DNA of 64,000 nucleotides, from assembly GCA_900469445.1 (NCBI GenBank), contig UBXM01000020.1, positions 1 through 64,000 on the forward strand, in the 5' to 3' direction. This stretch comes from Hyphomicrobiales bacterium (GTDB lineage: Bacteria; Pseudomonadota; Alphaproteobacteria; Rhizobiales; Rhizobiaceae). Under the pieces are notes generated by a model that had not been told where the DNA came from, did no database searches, and saw only the letters and a list, made by a program, of their open reading frames with translations. Position 1 is the stretch's first letter. Each line of letters starts with the position of its first letter. Shown here in pieces: positions 1 to 10,138 of the stretch. The translations under genes and the position numbers were made by a program.

Positions 1-1
1 C

Positions 2-178
2 GAAGCCTTCGTCAAAACCTTCAAGCGTGATTACGTCTCGGTGAACCCCTTGCCGGACGCCATGACCGTTATCGCGCAACTGCCCTCATGGTTCGAACAC
101 TACAATACCCTTCACCCGCACAAGGCCTTGGGCTATTGCTCGCCTCGTGAGTTCTTAAACCGTGAAATAGAAAACTGA
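2..178 (+). CDS. IS3-family transposase OrfB, C-terminal end (partial)
   Basis: Only the last 58 residues are present; the gene enters from outside the window. The frame reads EAFVKTFKRDYV, then HPHKALGYCSPREF and ends REIEN-stop. This is the typical tail of an IS3-family integrase-core transposase: the catalytic Glu region followed by the HxALG.xSPxxF signature. The protein would cut and join the ends of its own element. The DDE Asp residues lie upstream of the window, so completeness cannot be judged. An IS end follows immediately. Confidence 0.85.
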   Translation, partial: EAFVKTFKRDYVSVNPLPDAMTVIAQLPSWFEHYNTLHPHKALGYCSPREFLNREIEN

Positions 179-207
179 TCCTGTCCGGTTTTTAAGGGGC
201 AACTCCA
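176..207 (+). repeat. Right terminal sequence of the IS3-family element
   Basis: After the transposase stop, the sequence on the minus strand begins TGGAGTTGCCCCTTAAAAAC, with the TG start usual for IS3-family ends. The left end is outside the window, so the inverted repeat cannot be confirmed. The neighbouring minus-strand gene reads into this sequence. Confidence 0.55.
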
Positions 208-557
208 GCGGCGTCGGCGTCTCGGGCAACCGGAAGTGTCGATACCGATGTGTTCAGCTTCGACCTCAGCTTGTTCGAGATAACTGGAGCTCGTGTTTCA
301 TCATCGTCTTCATGGCTATCCACCTCAATGCCAAGGGACGTCATTCGGTAGTCGATCGCCAGCGCGTAGATCCGCTCAAGCACGTCGCGATCTCTGACAT
401 CTGGGTCGGTGAGAGCAAGGAGCGCTGCCTTGACGATCCGCTTGCTAGAAGTGTCGGGAGACTTTGCAGTTGCGTGATCGTATAGAGCTTTCCCAGCAAG
501 ACCGTCCGCCGCCCCTTCCACAAGGGCCTCGTAAATTCGATTGAGCTTCTTTCCCAT
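192..557 (-). CDS. Conserved small protein, C-terminus altered by IS insertion
   Basis: A protein of about 121 residues with no recognised domain. It is mostly helical and charged (MGKKLNRIYEALVEGAADGL), with an acidic SHEDDDET stretch near residue 85. Three ATG codons stand in tandem; the third is chosen because AAGGAG lies six bases before it. The last residues (AGVAP-stop) are encoded inside the end of the adjacent IS3 element, so the native C-terminus has been replaced. Function is unknown. Whether the altered protein is stable cannot be told from sequence. Confidence 0.6.
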   Translation of the reverse strand: MGKKLNRIYEALVEGAADGLAGKALYDHATAKSPDTSSKRIVKAALLALTDPDVRDRDVLERIYALAIDYRMTSLGIEVDSHEDDDETRAPVISNKLRSKLNTSVSTLPVARDADAAGVAP

Positions 558-1586
558 CATCATCTCCTTCAGATTTCAACGTGAACGATCCTTCAATTAA
601 TTTGGTTGCTCGGCCGAAGAAAAACAGGACATGGAAAAAGAGGCTCGCCAGAGGCGGGCCAAGCGGGTGTCCAGCTTTGGGAGGAGGACAGCGTTTGTGC
701 AAGCTACACCTCTCGCGTGACGCTGGGATGTCGATGGTCGCGCGGACGCGATGACAGGTGCCGCACTACTGGACGCCTGCCTGTCCTGTCCTTTGCCTGT
801 ACTACCCGCGGTATCGCCGCCACCTCGGCACGGGTATGCGCGCCTTGCTCAAGTTTCTGATATGCCCAGCGTCGAAGCGAAGCTCTAGAAAAGACTCGAA
901 CACGAAACCCCGCCAATCTCGACAGGTCATCCTTTATCTCATTCAAAAGCATGATCGCTTCACTGCAACCGGCTTCAACCCGGAGTTTATCAAAGCAGTT
1001 GAGAGTTAACTCAGCCGGTGTAGCGCGCGAGGCGGTCGCTTCGGTTGCGGCGGCACAACGGTCAGATAAACCGATCTTCCGGAATGAAAAGATCACCGAG
1101 GTCACGGTCGAGGCCACCGAACGGCATTCGGCAAGACCCCCAACACGCCACCGAGACCATTCACCCGCTCGTTTTCGATAATTTGGGTGACAGGACGCCC
1201 GAGGCGACTTGATATGAAGGTACGGCCTTCAAATGCCCTCGCGGCGATAAGTGGATGTCTGCACCCTGCCGTAGCCGCGACCGTTCGCGATCGATCTTGG
1301 CGGCTGCCGCTGTCAGCCGGCTCTGCAGACGATGGATGCGCCACGTGTCCTATGTGCATCCGCTCGCCATTTCGCCTGCTTCTGGCCAAGCAGGCAGAGC
1401 TGATAGCCTCGCCAGGCTTCCATTCTTCCTCTACTGCGGCAAATTCGTGAATGGGACAGCCTGACTGAGACCTTTTCCCGGGTCTACATGGGGATCGAAC
1501 CCATGGGCCACTGACCTGGCACCTTTATAGCCTGCATATCCAGGCGTTTAGGTTTTTTGCGCCAGCCGAAAAGCGCCTTTGCCACG
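558..1586. other. 1-kb stretch without a recognisable gene
   Basis: Open frames exist on both strands (for example 704-1117 minus), but none shows a known domain, a convincing ribosome-binding site or a homologue I recognise. It may hold decayed genes. The one structured element is the T-arm-like hairpin at 1491-1518. Confidence 0.5.
1491..1518 (-). repeat. tRNA T-arm-like hairpin
   Basis: On the minus strand the sequence contains ATGGG-TTCGATC-CCCAT, a perfect five-pair T-stem with a seven-base T-loop. No acceptor stem, anticodon arm or CCA is present, so this is not a tRNA gene. It resembles the CTCTTGA/T-arm elements further along but lacks the CTCTTGA box. Confidence 0.35.
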
Positions 1587-4500
1587 TCACTTGGGATTGC
1601 GCGCTTCCGGCGCTTGTTGAAATAGCCGAGCTAAAGCCTGCCTGATCTCTTCGACGCCAAATGGTTTTGAAAGCAGCCCAACCGCGCCGGGACCTGGCAA
1701 GTCCGGCGCCTTCCATTCGCCTGTGGCAAAGACGATTGCGAGTTCGGGCCATGTAGCTCTGACTCGCTGGGCCAGTTCCTCGCCTGACATTCCGGGAAGG
1801 CCAAGATCGGTGATCAGAACGTCGAATGTATCCTCAGCGAGTATACCCAAAGCCTCCTTACCGGAACCCGCCTCGGTGACGGTGTGCCCCAGCTCTTCCA
1901 TCATATCGACGGTCGACATGCGGATCAAAACATCGTCCTCCACCAGCAGGATCTTCAATTCTCGCATAGCCGCAGGTTCTTTCGGTTGACTGGCTGGATT
2001 TGGATGAAGGCTGGGCCCGTGCCGCTGATGATGATTGGCAAGGACGTGCCTCAGTTTTCTAGCGAGCGCCTCCCGGGTGTAGGGTTTCGACAAAAGCTCC
2101 ACGCCAGCATCGAGCCTGCCGCCGTGCACGATCGAGTTCTCAGTGTAGCCGCTGGTGAACAAGACTGCGAGATGAGGCTGACGGACTTGGGCTTGTCGCG
2201 CCATGTCGGAACTTTTCAGGGAGCCGGGCATGATCACATCCGTAAACAGCAGATCGATATGCATACCACTTTCAATGATCGTGAGCGCGGATGCCGCATC
2301 CTTAGCTTTTAAGACCCGGTACCCGAGGTCTGTCAAAAGTTCAACGACCGTGTTGCGGACTTCCTCGTCATCCTCGGCGACGAGGATAGTCTCGCTTCCA
2401 CCCCCGATCGGTCCAGCATCGGCTTCCGCTATCTTCTCTTCTTCCTGTCGAACGCGCGGGAAATAAAGCTTGATCGTCGTGCCGTGCCCGAGCTCGCTAT
2501 AGATCTTGATGTGGCCACCGGATTGTTTCACGAAGCCATAGACCATCGATAAGCCGAGACCCGTCCCTTTGCCGACTGGTTTGGTCGAAAAGAACGGCTC
2601 GAATACCTGATCAACAATCTCGGGAGCCATCCCGGACCCGGTATCGGTGACCGCGAGCATCACATATTGCCCGGGCGCCACGTCGTCTTGCTGCCTGACA
2701 TACTCATCATCAAGAAAGGCATTGGCCACTTCGATAGTCAGCTTCCCCTGCCCGTCCATCGCGTCTCGTGCATTGATCGCGAGATTAAGAATCGCGTTTT
2801 CTACTTGTGTGGGATCGACCGAGGCGTTCCATAAGCCCCCGCTTCGAACGGTCTCAATGTCAATCGCCTCACCCAGCGTGCGCCTGAGCATTTCTTCGGT
2901 TCCGCCGAGGAACCGACCTATGTTGATTACCCTGGGCTCCAAGGCCTGCCGGCGTCCGAACGCAAGAAGCTGGCTTGCGAGCTTTGCCCCACGATCGACC
3001 CCCGCCAGGGCATTGGTGACACGACGAGTGGCCGTCTCGTTTCCAGCGATATCTTTGGAGAGCAGCTGCAGGTTGCCAGCGACAACTTGCAGCAGATTAT
3101 TGAAGTCGTGGGCAACGCCACCGGTGAGCTGGCCGAGAGCTTCCATCTTCTGCGCCTGCCGCAGTGCCTGCTCTGCAGCCGAGCGCTTGGCGACCTCATC
3201 TGCGACCCGATCTTCGAGGTGCGAGTTCAGCCTGCTGAGCTCGTGTTCAGCCGCTCGGCGCTGCTCGATTTCCGTCTGAGCCGTCCGGAATAGCCGGGCG
3301 TTATCGAATGCGACGGCCGCCTGCACCGCGATACCGCTGAGCAGTACCTCGTGTTCCTCGCTGAACCTCCGCGGCTCAGGATGGCCGAAGAACAAACCTC
3401 CTGTCACTTCTCCATTCGACGATATTACAGGAACCGCGATATAGCTTCTGACCGGCAGATGCCCCTCCGGCATACCCTTGTACGGGGCATTCCGGCCGTA
3501 GCGCTCATCCATCGTGATGTCATCGGACCGGACGATGCCCTCGCCCATGAAAGTAGGCGCGAATACTTTCGTATTCCGGGGCATCCGAAATTTCTCGAAT
3601 TCAGAACGGGCCACTCCGGACAGGGTATAGAGCATGTAGCTCTCACCCTTGGCGTCCGAGACATTATAAAAGAACGCACCGAATTGGGCGCCACTCAGTT
3701 CCAACCCAGCGTCGGTCACGGTCTGCACCAGGCGTTCGAGATCGAGCTCGCCCGCGAGCGCATTGGAGGTTCGGTTAAGCGCTTCCAGCCTGCGGGTCTG
3801 CTTTTCGAGCGCTTCCAGCGAGCGTCTTCTCTCGATGATCAGGGCCGCTGATCCGGCAACGTAGTCCAGCAAATTGCGATCAGAGGACGGTGCTACCAGG
3901 GCGATCCGATAGTAGAGGGCAAAAGTCCCTAAAACCTCCCCGTCTGCCGAGAGTATCGGCGACGACCAACACGCGTGCAGACCGTGGGAGAGCGCCAGCT
4001 CGCGAAAATCGGCCCAGAGCGGGTCGGTCGCGATGTCATTGACGTAGACAGGCTTTTTGAAGAATGCAGCACTTCCGCACGAACCGACGTTCGGACCAAT
4101 CTCAATGCCGTCGATGGCATTGTTGTATTCTTCAGGCAGATTAGGTCCCGCGCCATGTCGTAGGCGCTTGCCGTCGGCATCCATGAGGAGAATAGAGGCA
4201 ACGACTCCCGCCGACGAAAGACCTTCCACCATGAGAACAAGGTCGTCCAGGATTTTCTGGAGCGGAAAATCTTGCATTGCAGTCTCAAGCAGTTGTGCCT
4301 GAGCGGCCTGCAACGCTTCCGTCCGCTTCCGTTCCGTAATGTCGATCACCGAGCCGACAAAGCCGAGAAAACAGCCCTCATCATCAAACCGAGGCGCCCC
4401 GGCATCGATCGCCCATCGATACTCGCCGTCCGCGCCCCGCAGACGGTACTCGATGCGAAAAGCTTCCTGCCTCGCATTCGCCTGATGGAAGGTTTCTCCC

Positions 4501-6962
4501 GCAGAAAACTTGTCGTCGGGGTGGGTGGCCTCAAGCCATCCGTAGTCCAGCCCTTCCGCCGGCGTTTGACCTGTGAAATCATACCATCCGCGGTTCAGAT
4601 ACGTGCAACGCCCCTCAGGGTCGGTCACCCACATCATGACCGGGGCATGGTCTGCCATGTTGCGGAACCGCGCTTCGCTTTCCCGCAAGGATGCAACCGT
4701 TTCTCGTCGAAGCCTGGCCAGTTCGAGGTTCGAATGGACGGTGGCGGCTAGCTCACGCGCCGAAAATGGCTTTGCCAGATAGTCGTCCGCACCAGCGTCG
4801 AGACCTTCGACCTTGGCCTCCTCGCCGGCACGCGCAGACAAAGCAATAACAGGCAGGTCTCGCAATGCCGGATCTGCGCGAATAGCCTTGATAAGGCCAA
4901 ACCCATCCAGTCGTGGCATCATGACGTCGGTCAGTAGGAGATCCGGGCGACGGTGATTGATGGACGCTAAGGCGTCCATGCCGTCACCGACAACTTCTAC
5001 CTCATAGGTACCGGAAAGCAGGCGCCGCACGTAGTCTCTCATGTCGGCATTGTCGTCGGCGAGAAGGATGCGGGCGGCGCCCGGTTTTGTTCCCACCAAG
5101 GCTCCAGCTCGTGAATCTAACCCCGTCTGGTCGTTTCCTGCAGATGCGTCAGGTAGCCAGCGCAAAGCTTCCTGGACGTAACTGTCAGCACGAACGGCCA
5201 ACGACGGTAGAGGCTCACTCGCCGGTGATACGATCGGCAATGCAGCCATTGTACTGACAGGAAGCGAGACGGTGAACTCGGTGCCTTTTCCAGGCGTGCT
5301 CTGGACCTCGATCGTGCCGCCGTGGAACTTCACAAGTTCCTGCACCAGTGCGAGGCCAATACCGCTGCCCTCAATAGATCGTCCACGCGCACCCTCAATC
5401 CGGTGAAACCGTTCGAACAGCCTCGACAGCTGATCAGGACTGATGCCCGTTCCTGTGTCGCGGACGGTCAACACAGCGTTCCCATCTACCTCCCGTATGT
5501 CGACAGCTACCTCGCCATCGAACGTGAACTTGAATGCATTGGATAGAAGATTGAGGACGATCTTTTCCCACATGTCCTGGTCCAGGGACACAGGCGCAGA
5601 GACAGGACCCACCGTAACGACGAAGCGCAGTCCCGCCTTCTCCATCGCAGATTGGAAATTGCTTGCGAGATCGGTGGTCAAAGCAACTATATCCGCCGGC
5701 TGCAGATTGGCCTGCGCACGGCCTGCTTCTATGCGCGAGAAATCGAGCAGCGAATTGACCAGCTTGAGAAGGCGGAGCCCGTTCCGGTGAATGACTTCGA
5801 TCCGCTCCCGCTCGCGAGGTATCAGGTTGTCGCGATCGACAAGAGCATCCTCAAGCGGCCCAAGCATCAAAGTGAGCGGCGTTCGGAATTCATGACTGAC
5901 ATTGGAGAAGAAAGTCGTCTTCGCCCGGTCTATGTCCTCAAGCGCTTTGGTGCGGCGGCGTTCCTCCTCGAAAGCCCGAACGTTGCCCACCGCAGTGCCG
6001 ATATGGATAGCAGCACGCTCGAAGAAAGCGCGATAGTCATTATCAAGCGCCCGGCGGGGACTTATTCCCGATACGAGATAGCCGACTGGAGCCCCTGACG
6101 GGGTAGCCGCTCCGAATGGGACCGCGAGCGCGCGCTCGACCAGTTCCGGCCACGCGCGGCTAGGAACTCCTTGGCCGAGGACGTCCTCAAGATTGTCAAT
6201 CAGAAACGAGCCCTCATTACCGGGATCACGCACCGGCAACAATCTAGTGCCATCGACGTCCGCCCCGACCGTCCCGATCAGGCGCTCACTCACTCCGTCA
6301 TCAGAAACGATGAATAGCGCGCAGAAGGGAAGATCCTGGGGCTTAGACCCGAGTAAAGACAAGGCCGACGCGAACACGTCCTCTTGAGATCGCGCCGATG
6401 CCAGATGCTCGGCCAACTCGCGCAATGTTCGCTCGCGACGCTCTCCGATGACCTGGAAGGTGGTCTCGACAACCGCGTTGAATATCCCTTCCGCGCTGCC
6501 ATCCTCGCCCCGGATCGGGCTGAAAGTGAAATTGAAGTAGCACTCCTCGGTATACCCATGCCGATGCATCGGAAGCAGTTGATCTTGCTGCCAGACACCC
6601 TCTCCTGTCGAAAGGACAGTGTCGAAAAGTGGCCAAATGGCCTCCCAGATTTCCGGCCAGACTTCTCGGCCGGGACGACCAAAAGCCCAGGGGTGCTTTT
6701 CTCCGGGAATGTCGCTCCAGGCATCGTTGTAAAGGAGGGCCAGTTCCGGCCCCCAATAGATCGCTATCGGAAAATTCGTACCGAGACAGATGCTGACCGC
6801 CGAACGAAGGCTCTGTGGCCACGAATCTGGCTCCCCGAATGGCGTCTCCCGCCAGTTGCGGGAACGGATCAATTTGCCGGAAGCGCCGCCTCCCATCAGG
6901 AATTTCACAGCGTTTGTCTCGTCGGGCAAAGCATCAGGCGAATTCTGATCGATGTCGTTCAT
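1587..6962 (-). CDS. Giant hybrid histidine kinase with two kinase cores and three receivers
   Basis: A soluble protein of about 1790 residues. Approximate order: PAS-like domain (25-165), GAF (170-335), first HisKA with phospho-acceptor His in FFSNVSHEFRTPLTL (near 360) and HATPase, receiver 1 (640-755, phospho-Asp in LLTDVMMP), PAS (780-900), two GAF domains (905-1230), second HisKA of the GGVAHDFNNLL type (near 1280) with HATPase, receiver 2 (1520-1635, LLFTDVIMP) and receiver 3 (1675-1785, LITDLGLPG). It should autophosphorylate and relay phosphate among its own receivers. No transmembrane segment is visible, so it probably senses cytoplasmic signals. The start at 6962 is preferred over 6986 because GGGGGA precedes it. 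The next hybrid kinase lies 150 bp upstream on the same strand. No output regulator is adjacent. Confidence 0.9.
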   Translation of the reverse strand: MNDIDQNSPDALPDETNAVKFLMGGGASGKLIRSRNWRETPFGEPDSWPQSLRSAVSICLGTNFPIAIYWGPELALLYNDAWSDIPGEKHPWAFGRPGREVWPEIWEAIWPLFDTVLSTGEGVWQQDQLLPMHRHGYTEECYFNFTFSPIRGEDGSAEGIFNAVVETTFQVIGERRERTLRELAEHLASARSQEDVFASALSLLGSKPQDLPFCALFIVSDDGVSERLIGTVGADVDGTRLLPVRDPGNEGSFLIDNLEDVLGQGVPSRAWPELVERALAVPFGAATPSGAPVGYLVSGISPRRALDNDYRAFFERAAIHIGTAVGNVRAFEEERRRTKALEDIDRAKTTFFSNVSHEFRTPLTLMLGPLEDALVDRDNLIPRERERIEVIHRNGLRLLKLVNSLLDFSRIEAGRAQANLQPADIVALTTDLASNFQSAMEKAGLRFVVTVGPVSAPVSLDQDMWEKIVLNLLSNAFKFTFDGEVAVDIREVDGNAVLTVRDTGTGISPDQLSRLFERFHRIEGARGRSIEGSGIGLALVQELVKFHGGTIEVQSTPGKGTEFTVSLPVSTMAALPIVSPASEPLPSLAVRADSYVQEALRWLPDASAGNDQTGLDSRAGALVGTKPGAARILLADDNADMRDYVRRLLSGTYEVEVVGDGMDALASINHRRPDLLLTDVMMPRLDGFGLIKAIRADPALRDLPVIALSARAGEEAKVEGLDAGADDYLAKPFSARELAATVHSNLELARLRRETVASLRESEARFRNMADHAPVMMWVTDPEGRCTYLNRGWYDFTGQTPAEGLDYGWLEATHPDDKFSAGETFHQANARQEAFRIEYRLRGADGEYRWAIDAGAPRFDDEGCFLGFVGSVIDITERKRTEALQAAQAQLLETAMQDFPLQKILDDLVLMVEGLSSAGVVASILLMDADGKRLRHGAGPNLPEEYNNAIDGIEIGPNVGSCGSAAFFKKPVYVNDIATDPLWADFRELALSHGLHACWSSPILSADGEVLGTFALYYRIALVAPSSDRNLLDYVAGSAALIIERRRSLEALEKQTRRLEALNRTSNALAGELDLERLVQTVTDAGLELSGAQFGAFFYNVSDAKGESYMLYTLSGVARSEFEKFRMPRNTKVFAPTFMGEGIVRSDDITMDERYGRNAPYKGMPEGHLPVRSYIAVPVISSNGEVTGGLFFGHPEPRRFSEEHEVLLSGIAVQAAVAFDNARLFRTAQTEIEQRRAAEHELSRLNSHLEDRVADEVAKRSAAEQALRQAQKMEALGQLTGGVAHDFNNLLQVVAGNLQLLSKDIAGNETATRRVTNALAGVDRGAKLASQLLAFGRRQALEPRVINIGRFLGGTEEMLRRTLGEAIDIETVRSGGLWNASVDPTQVENAILNLAINARDAMDGQGKLTIEVANAFLDDEYVRQQDDVAPGQYVMLAVTDTGSGMAPEIVDQVFEPFFSTKPVGKGTGLGLSMVYGFVKQSGGHIKIYSELGHGTTIKLYFPRVRQEEEKIAEADAGPIGGGSETILVAEDDEEVRNTVVELLTDLGYRVLKAKDAASALTIIESGMHIDLLFTDVIMPGSLKSSDMARQAQVRQPHLAVLFTSGYTENSIVHGGRLDAGVELLSKPYTREALARKLRHVLANHHQRHGPSLHPNPASQPKEPAAMRELKILLVEDDVLIRMSTVDMMEELGHTVTEAGSGKEALGILAEDTFDVLITDLGLPGMSGEELAQRVRATWPELAIVFATGEWKAPDLPGPGAVGLLSKPFGVEEIRQALARLFQQAPEARNPK

Positions 6963-7112
6963 ACGTCCCCCATGGCCGCGATACATAGCTGCTCGCGGAT
7001 TCTCCCCAACGTTCTAGTGTGGCGGATTGCCGTCCGCCACTGGTATCGCTCGGGCTTGGCCACCAACTGATGGCGCAAGCGGGAGATATAAGACATCGCC
7101 GGTCTCATAGGC

Positions 7113-9158
7113 TCAAGATCTCGTGGATTGATCAAGACGAACTACGTTTGTGAGATCGGGCAATCCTGGGCGAGGCGCTGCAAGTGCGGCAGCAAGTTCC
7201 TTTGTCGTAAAGGGCTTCGTGACGACCGGATGAGACACTGCGGCTCCGGCTTCAAGCTTGTCGCTATAGCCAGTCATGAGAACGACGGGGAGCTCAGGCC
7301 ATCGGCGGGCGATTTCCTCTGCGAGTTCGATACCAGACATTCCTGGCATCATGATGTCGCTGATCACGGCTTCTATCCCAGCACGGCTCTGCAAAAGTTC
7401 GAGCGCTTCCGATCCGCTGCGCGCGGCGATGATGTCCGCAACCAGCCCGTCCAAGGCAAGACGCGCTGAGTCCAAAGAAGCAGGCGTATCGTCCACGATC
7501 AGCAGACACTGCGGGAAATTTGCGTCCGCGGCGTTTCCTCCTGTCAGGCTCGGTGCGTTTGATTTGGGCAGCAACAGCGTGAATGCGCTACCGTGGCCCT
7601 GCAGACTGGCCCCTTTGATGATGCCACCCGAACCTAGGGCAAAGCCGTGGACCTGCGTCAGACCAAGACCGGGGCTCTTGTTCTCCTTCGTAGAGAAAAA
7701 GGGTTCAAAGATGCGCTCGAGGTCGGAAGAAGAAATACCGCTTCCTGTATCAGTGACCGTGATTGCGACAATCGGGCCTTGCACCCTTTTGTCCTCGAAA
7801 GATCCCTCTGAAACGTTGCGGGCGGTGATCGTGACCTTACCGCCGTTAGCCATGGCCTCCCGAGAGTTCGTTAAAAGGTTGATGAGCGCGATTTCGAGCC
7901 CGACAGGATCGGCATGGATAGGCCAGAGATCAGCAGGTAGGTCAACGTCGATCAGTATGCTGTCGTTAAGCGCTTGCCTAAGGAGCGGGGCCATCTCCTC
8001 GAATTTCGGCAGGAGCTCAATGTGCTCGGCCCCCTGGTTCGAACGCTTAGCAAATGAGAGGAGACGACGGGTGATATTCTTTCCTCGGGTCAAGCCCTCT
8101 TTCATATGACCAAGGAGCCGCGTGACGCGTTCTTCGTCGTTTCTGCGCCTCTCGATCCCTTCGACGCCGGACTGAAAAACCATGAGGAGATTGTTGAAAT
8201 CGTGAGCCGCCTGCCCTGTCAGCTTCCCCAATGCATCCATGCGTTGCCAGTTTGCGACGCTTTCCCGTTCAGCAGTCCTTGCGCGTAGTTCGCGATAAAG
8301 CAGCATGGCTGCCAGAGCACAGAGCAGTGCAATAAGAGCTCCGGCTACGGTGAGTAGCAGTATCGCTTGCTGAGCGGGGCGCTCATAAACCGCAGACGGC
8401 AGTCCAACACGCACCTGCCACGGCGTACCCTCAAGGGCGGCACTGGCAGTCTGGAGACTCGACCCGTCGAACAACTGAAAACGATCACCCTCGACAGCAA
8501 GGCCGAATTCGGACGCGGGCCTCGCTTCAAGGTTAGACACAGCGGTGGCCGCAACGAGCCTGTCGCGACTGTCAGTGACCCAAGCCGACCAGCCTGTTGG
8601 AAGGCCGCTGTCCCTTAGAATCCTCGCGATCATCTCCGGGCGAATGACCGCCGAAAGCACGGCTTTCGTCCGATCGTCGCGCTGGATCGGCACACGCACG
8701 GGGAAGGCAGCCTTTCCTCCAGGCCCAGTGACAACGTTTCCGACCACGCCGACCCCGGAGCTCACCACCCGGTCGTGGCTCTCCTGATCGACAACTTTCC
8801 GCGATGCAGAAGGTCTGAGTGGCGGAAATGACAGAACAATGTCGCCGTCACCGCTCGTGACCCTGATCTGCTCCCACTGAGGTGCTTTGGCCTTCAGGCG
8901 GCGGGCGGTTTCGGCGAAACTGCTTCTCGAGACGGGAAGATCGAGCCGCGGTGACTCAGCGACAAGAGAAAGAAGCTGGATTTGGATTTCGAGTTCACGG
9001 CTCACGGCTGCAGAGAGCAACAAAGCTCGATCCTGGATTCCATTTGCAATTGACGTCTGCCGCTCGCGAATGACAAACCAGCCCATCAGAGCGGCCAGCA
9101 CGAGCATCGGAATAAGGGCTGCACAAAGCAGAAGAAACGCTGGTCTGGCCTTGATCAA
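7113..9158 (-). CDS. Membrane hybrid histidine kinase with periplasmic sensor and receiver
   Basis: 681 residues. A first transmembrane helix (about 8-30) and a second (about 268-292) enclose a periplasmic domain of some 235 residues, probably dCache/CHASE-like. The cytoplasmic part has HisKA with LTGQAAHDFNNLL (near 315), HATPase with NLLTNSREAM (N box) and DTGSGI (G box), and a C-terminal receiver with phospho-Asp in VISDIMMPG (near 605) and the Lys of VVTKPF. It should sense an extracellular small ligand and phosphorylate its own receiver. The start is TTG with TGAGG eight bases upstream. It lies upstream of the giant kinase on the same strand, so the two may act together. The ligand is unknown. 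Confidence 0.88.
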   Translation of the reverse strand: MIKARPAFLLLCAALIPMLVLAALMGWFVIRERQTSIANGIQDRALLLSAAVSRELEIQIQLLSLVAESPRLDLPVSRSSFAETARRLKAKAPQWEQIRVTSGDGDIVLSFPPLRPSASRKVVDQESHDRVVSSGVGVVGNVVTGPGGKAAFPVRVPIQRDDRTKAVLSAVIRPEMIARILRDSGLPTGWSAWVTDSRDRLVAATAVSNLEARPASEFGLAVEGDRFQLFDGSSLQTASAALEGTPWQVRVGLPSAVYERPAQQAILLLTVAGALIALLCALAAMLLYRELRARTAERESVANWQRMDALGKLTGQAAHDFNNLLMVFQSGVEGIERRRNDEERVTRLLGHMKEGLTRGKNITRRLLSFAKRSNQGAEHIELLPKFEEMAPLLRQALNDSILIDVDLPADLWPIHADPVGLEIALINLLTNSREAMANGGKVTITARNVSEGSFEDKRVQGPIVAITVTDTGSGISSSDLERIFEPFFSTKENKSPGLGLTQVHGFALGSGGIIKGASLQGHGSAFTLLLPKSNAPSLTGGNAADANFPQCLLIVDDTPASLDSARLALDGLVADIIAARSGSEALELLQSRAGIEAVISDIMMPGMSGIELAEEIARRWPELPVVLMTGYSDKLEAGAAVSHPVVTKPFTTKELAAALAAPRPGLPDLTNVVRLDQSTRS

Positions 9159-9485
9159 CGGAAAGCCTCAATTTTAATGCGTGCTAATTAGCCTAATATT
9201 GCGGTGGGGCAAGTTATGGCAGCTAACAAAGTCATAAGCGAGACTAGGGAAGGCCCGACCACGACCCATTTGCGTGTGAAACTGAACCAATACCCTGTGC
9301 GACAACGAACGGGCGGCACAAATCGGAAAAGGGATCGCAGATCGGCCTCTTCTCGCCTGCCGCCAAAATGATATTACTCGATCACGTTCACCTTTTGCCA
9401 AGCCGAACACGAAAGCCGACTTCATGCCGACCGCCGTGGGCAGCAATCTAACGACGGAATATTTTCATACCAACAACTGGACGTC
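9159..9485. other. Intergenic stretch, nothing recognised
   Basis: About 330 bp between the membrane kinase start and the AraC remnant. It should contain the kinase promoter, but no clear sigma-factor motif or gene is visible to me. Confidence 0.4.
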
Positions 9486-9835
9486 GTGAACGCGCCTGTC
9501 TTCGACAATTCCGAGATTTCCACGGCACGGTTGTCCTGCAAGACGCGCGGACATGGTGTCATCGACTCGCCGCTTCATGAAGATGCGTTCTTCCTGGCAT
9601 TCAACCTCCTAAATTATGGCGGCGATCTTTGGGTGGACGGAAAGAAGGTGAATACCAGACGATCGAGGCGTGGGATTTCACCATCTATGATCACCGCCGG
9701 ACATGGCTCGCCTATTTGAAGTCGTCGTTCGACGGTCTCGGCTTTCATATCCCTCATGCCGCGTTAATGGACTATGAGGAGGATTTGGGCGGCAAACATA
9801 GCAGTCCCGCCCTCCAGCAGCACCTCCTAAAATAG
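9486..9835 (+). pseudogene. AraC-family regulator, N-terminal remnant with frameshift
   Basis: Two frames together give the sensor half of an AraC-type regulator. The first reads GVIDSPLHEDAFFLAFNLL then GGDLWVDGKKVN. After a shift near 9650 the next frame reads FTIYDHRRTWLAYLKSSFD and GFHIPHAALMDYEEDLG. The DNA-binding helix-turn-helix half is missing: the sequence stops at 9835, where a different gene remnant on the other strand begins. It cannot make a working regulator. Confidence 0.7.
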
Positions 9836-10008
9836 GATCAGATCCGGCTCGATACCGTCGGGATGGGTAAAGTCTTTAGGGTGCGTCCCCAGCACATTCT
9901 CGAGAGGACGGGCCAGTAGGTTCGCGAAAGCCGCATACCGCGGATAGTGCGTCCGAAAAGCGCCAGGCGGGTACCGGGATCGTCGAACGTACAGATTTCC
10001 GCTACCAT
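9832..10008 (-). pseudogene. 5' remnant of a PAS/diguanylate cyclase gene, second copy
   Basis: Read on the minus strand from an ATG at 10008 it gives MVAEICTFDDPGTRLALFG, then after an internal loss AAFANLLARP and GTHPKDFTHPDGIEPDLILF. The same order and many identical bases occur at the start of the pseudogene at 57578-58668 (TRLALF / ARLALF, KDFTHPEDIEADLILF). It is a truncated paralogous copy of that gene's first 55-60 codons with an internal deletion, joined directly to the AraC remnant. Confidence 0.65.
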
Positions 10009-10138
10009 CTATCCTCTCAAGACCGGTGTATCGTCGCGATAAGTGTAATTCAAAAGATGATAAATCAAGGTGCCGGGGTGCCAAGGTGTGAGGCAGCGAG
10101 CTTTCCGAAGCTGGATGCCGATTGCAGACCAGATTGTC

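Noticed and set aside
704..1117. 137-residue minus-strand frame
   Set aside because: No domain, poor ribosome-binding site and overlapping frames of equal length on both strands; probably chance or decayed sequence.
2647..3279. Long plus-strand frames opposite the giant kinase (also 3351-3851, 6384-7070)
   Set aside because: They are Ser/Arg-rich antisense shadows of a GC-rich coding region with no features of their own.
7276..8109. 277-residue plus-strand frame opposite the membrane kinase
   Set aside because: Antisense shadow; HisKA, HATPase and receiver motifs lie on the minus strand.
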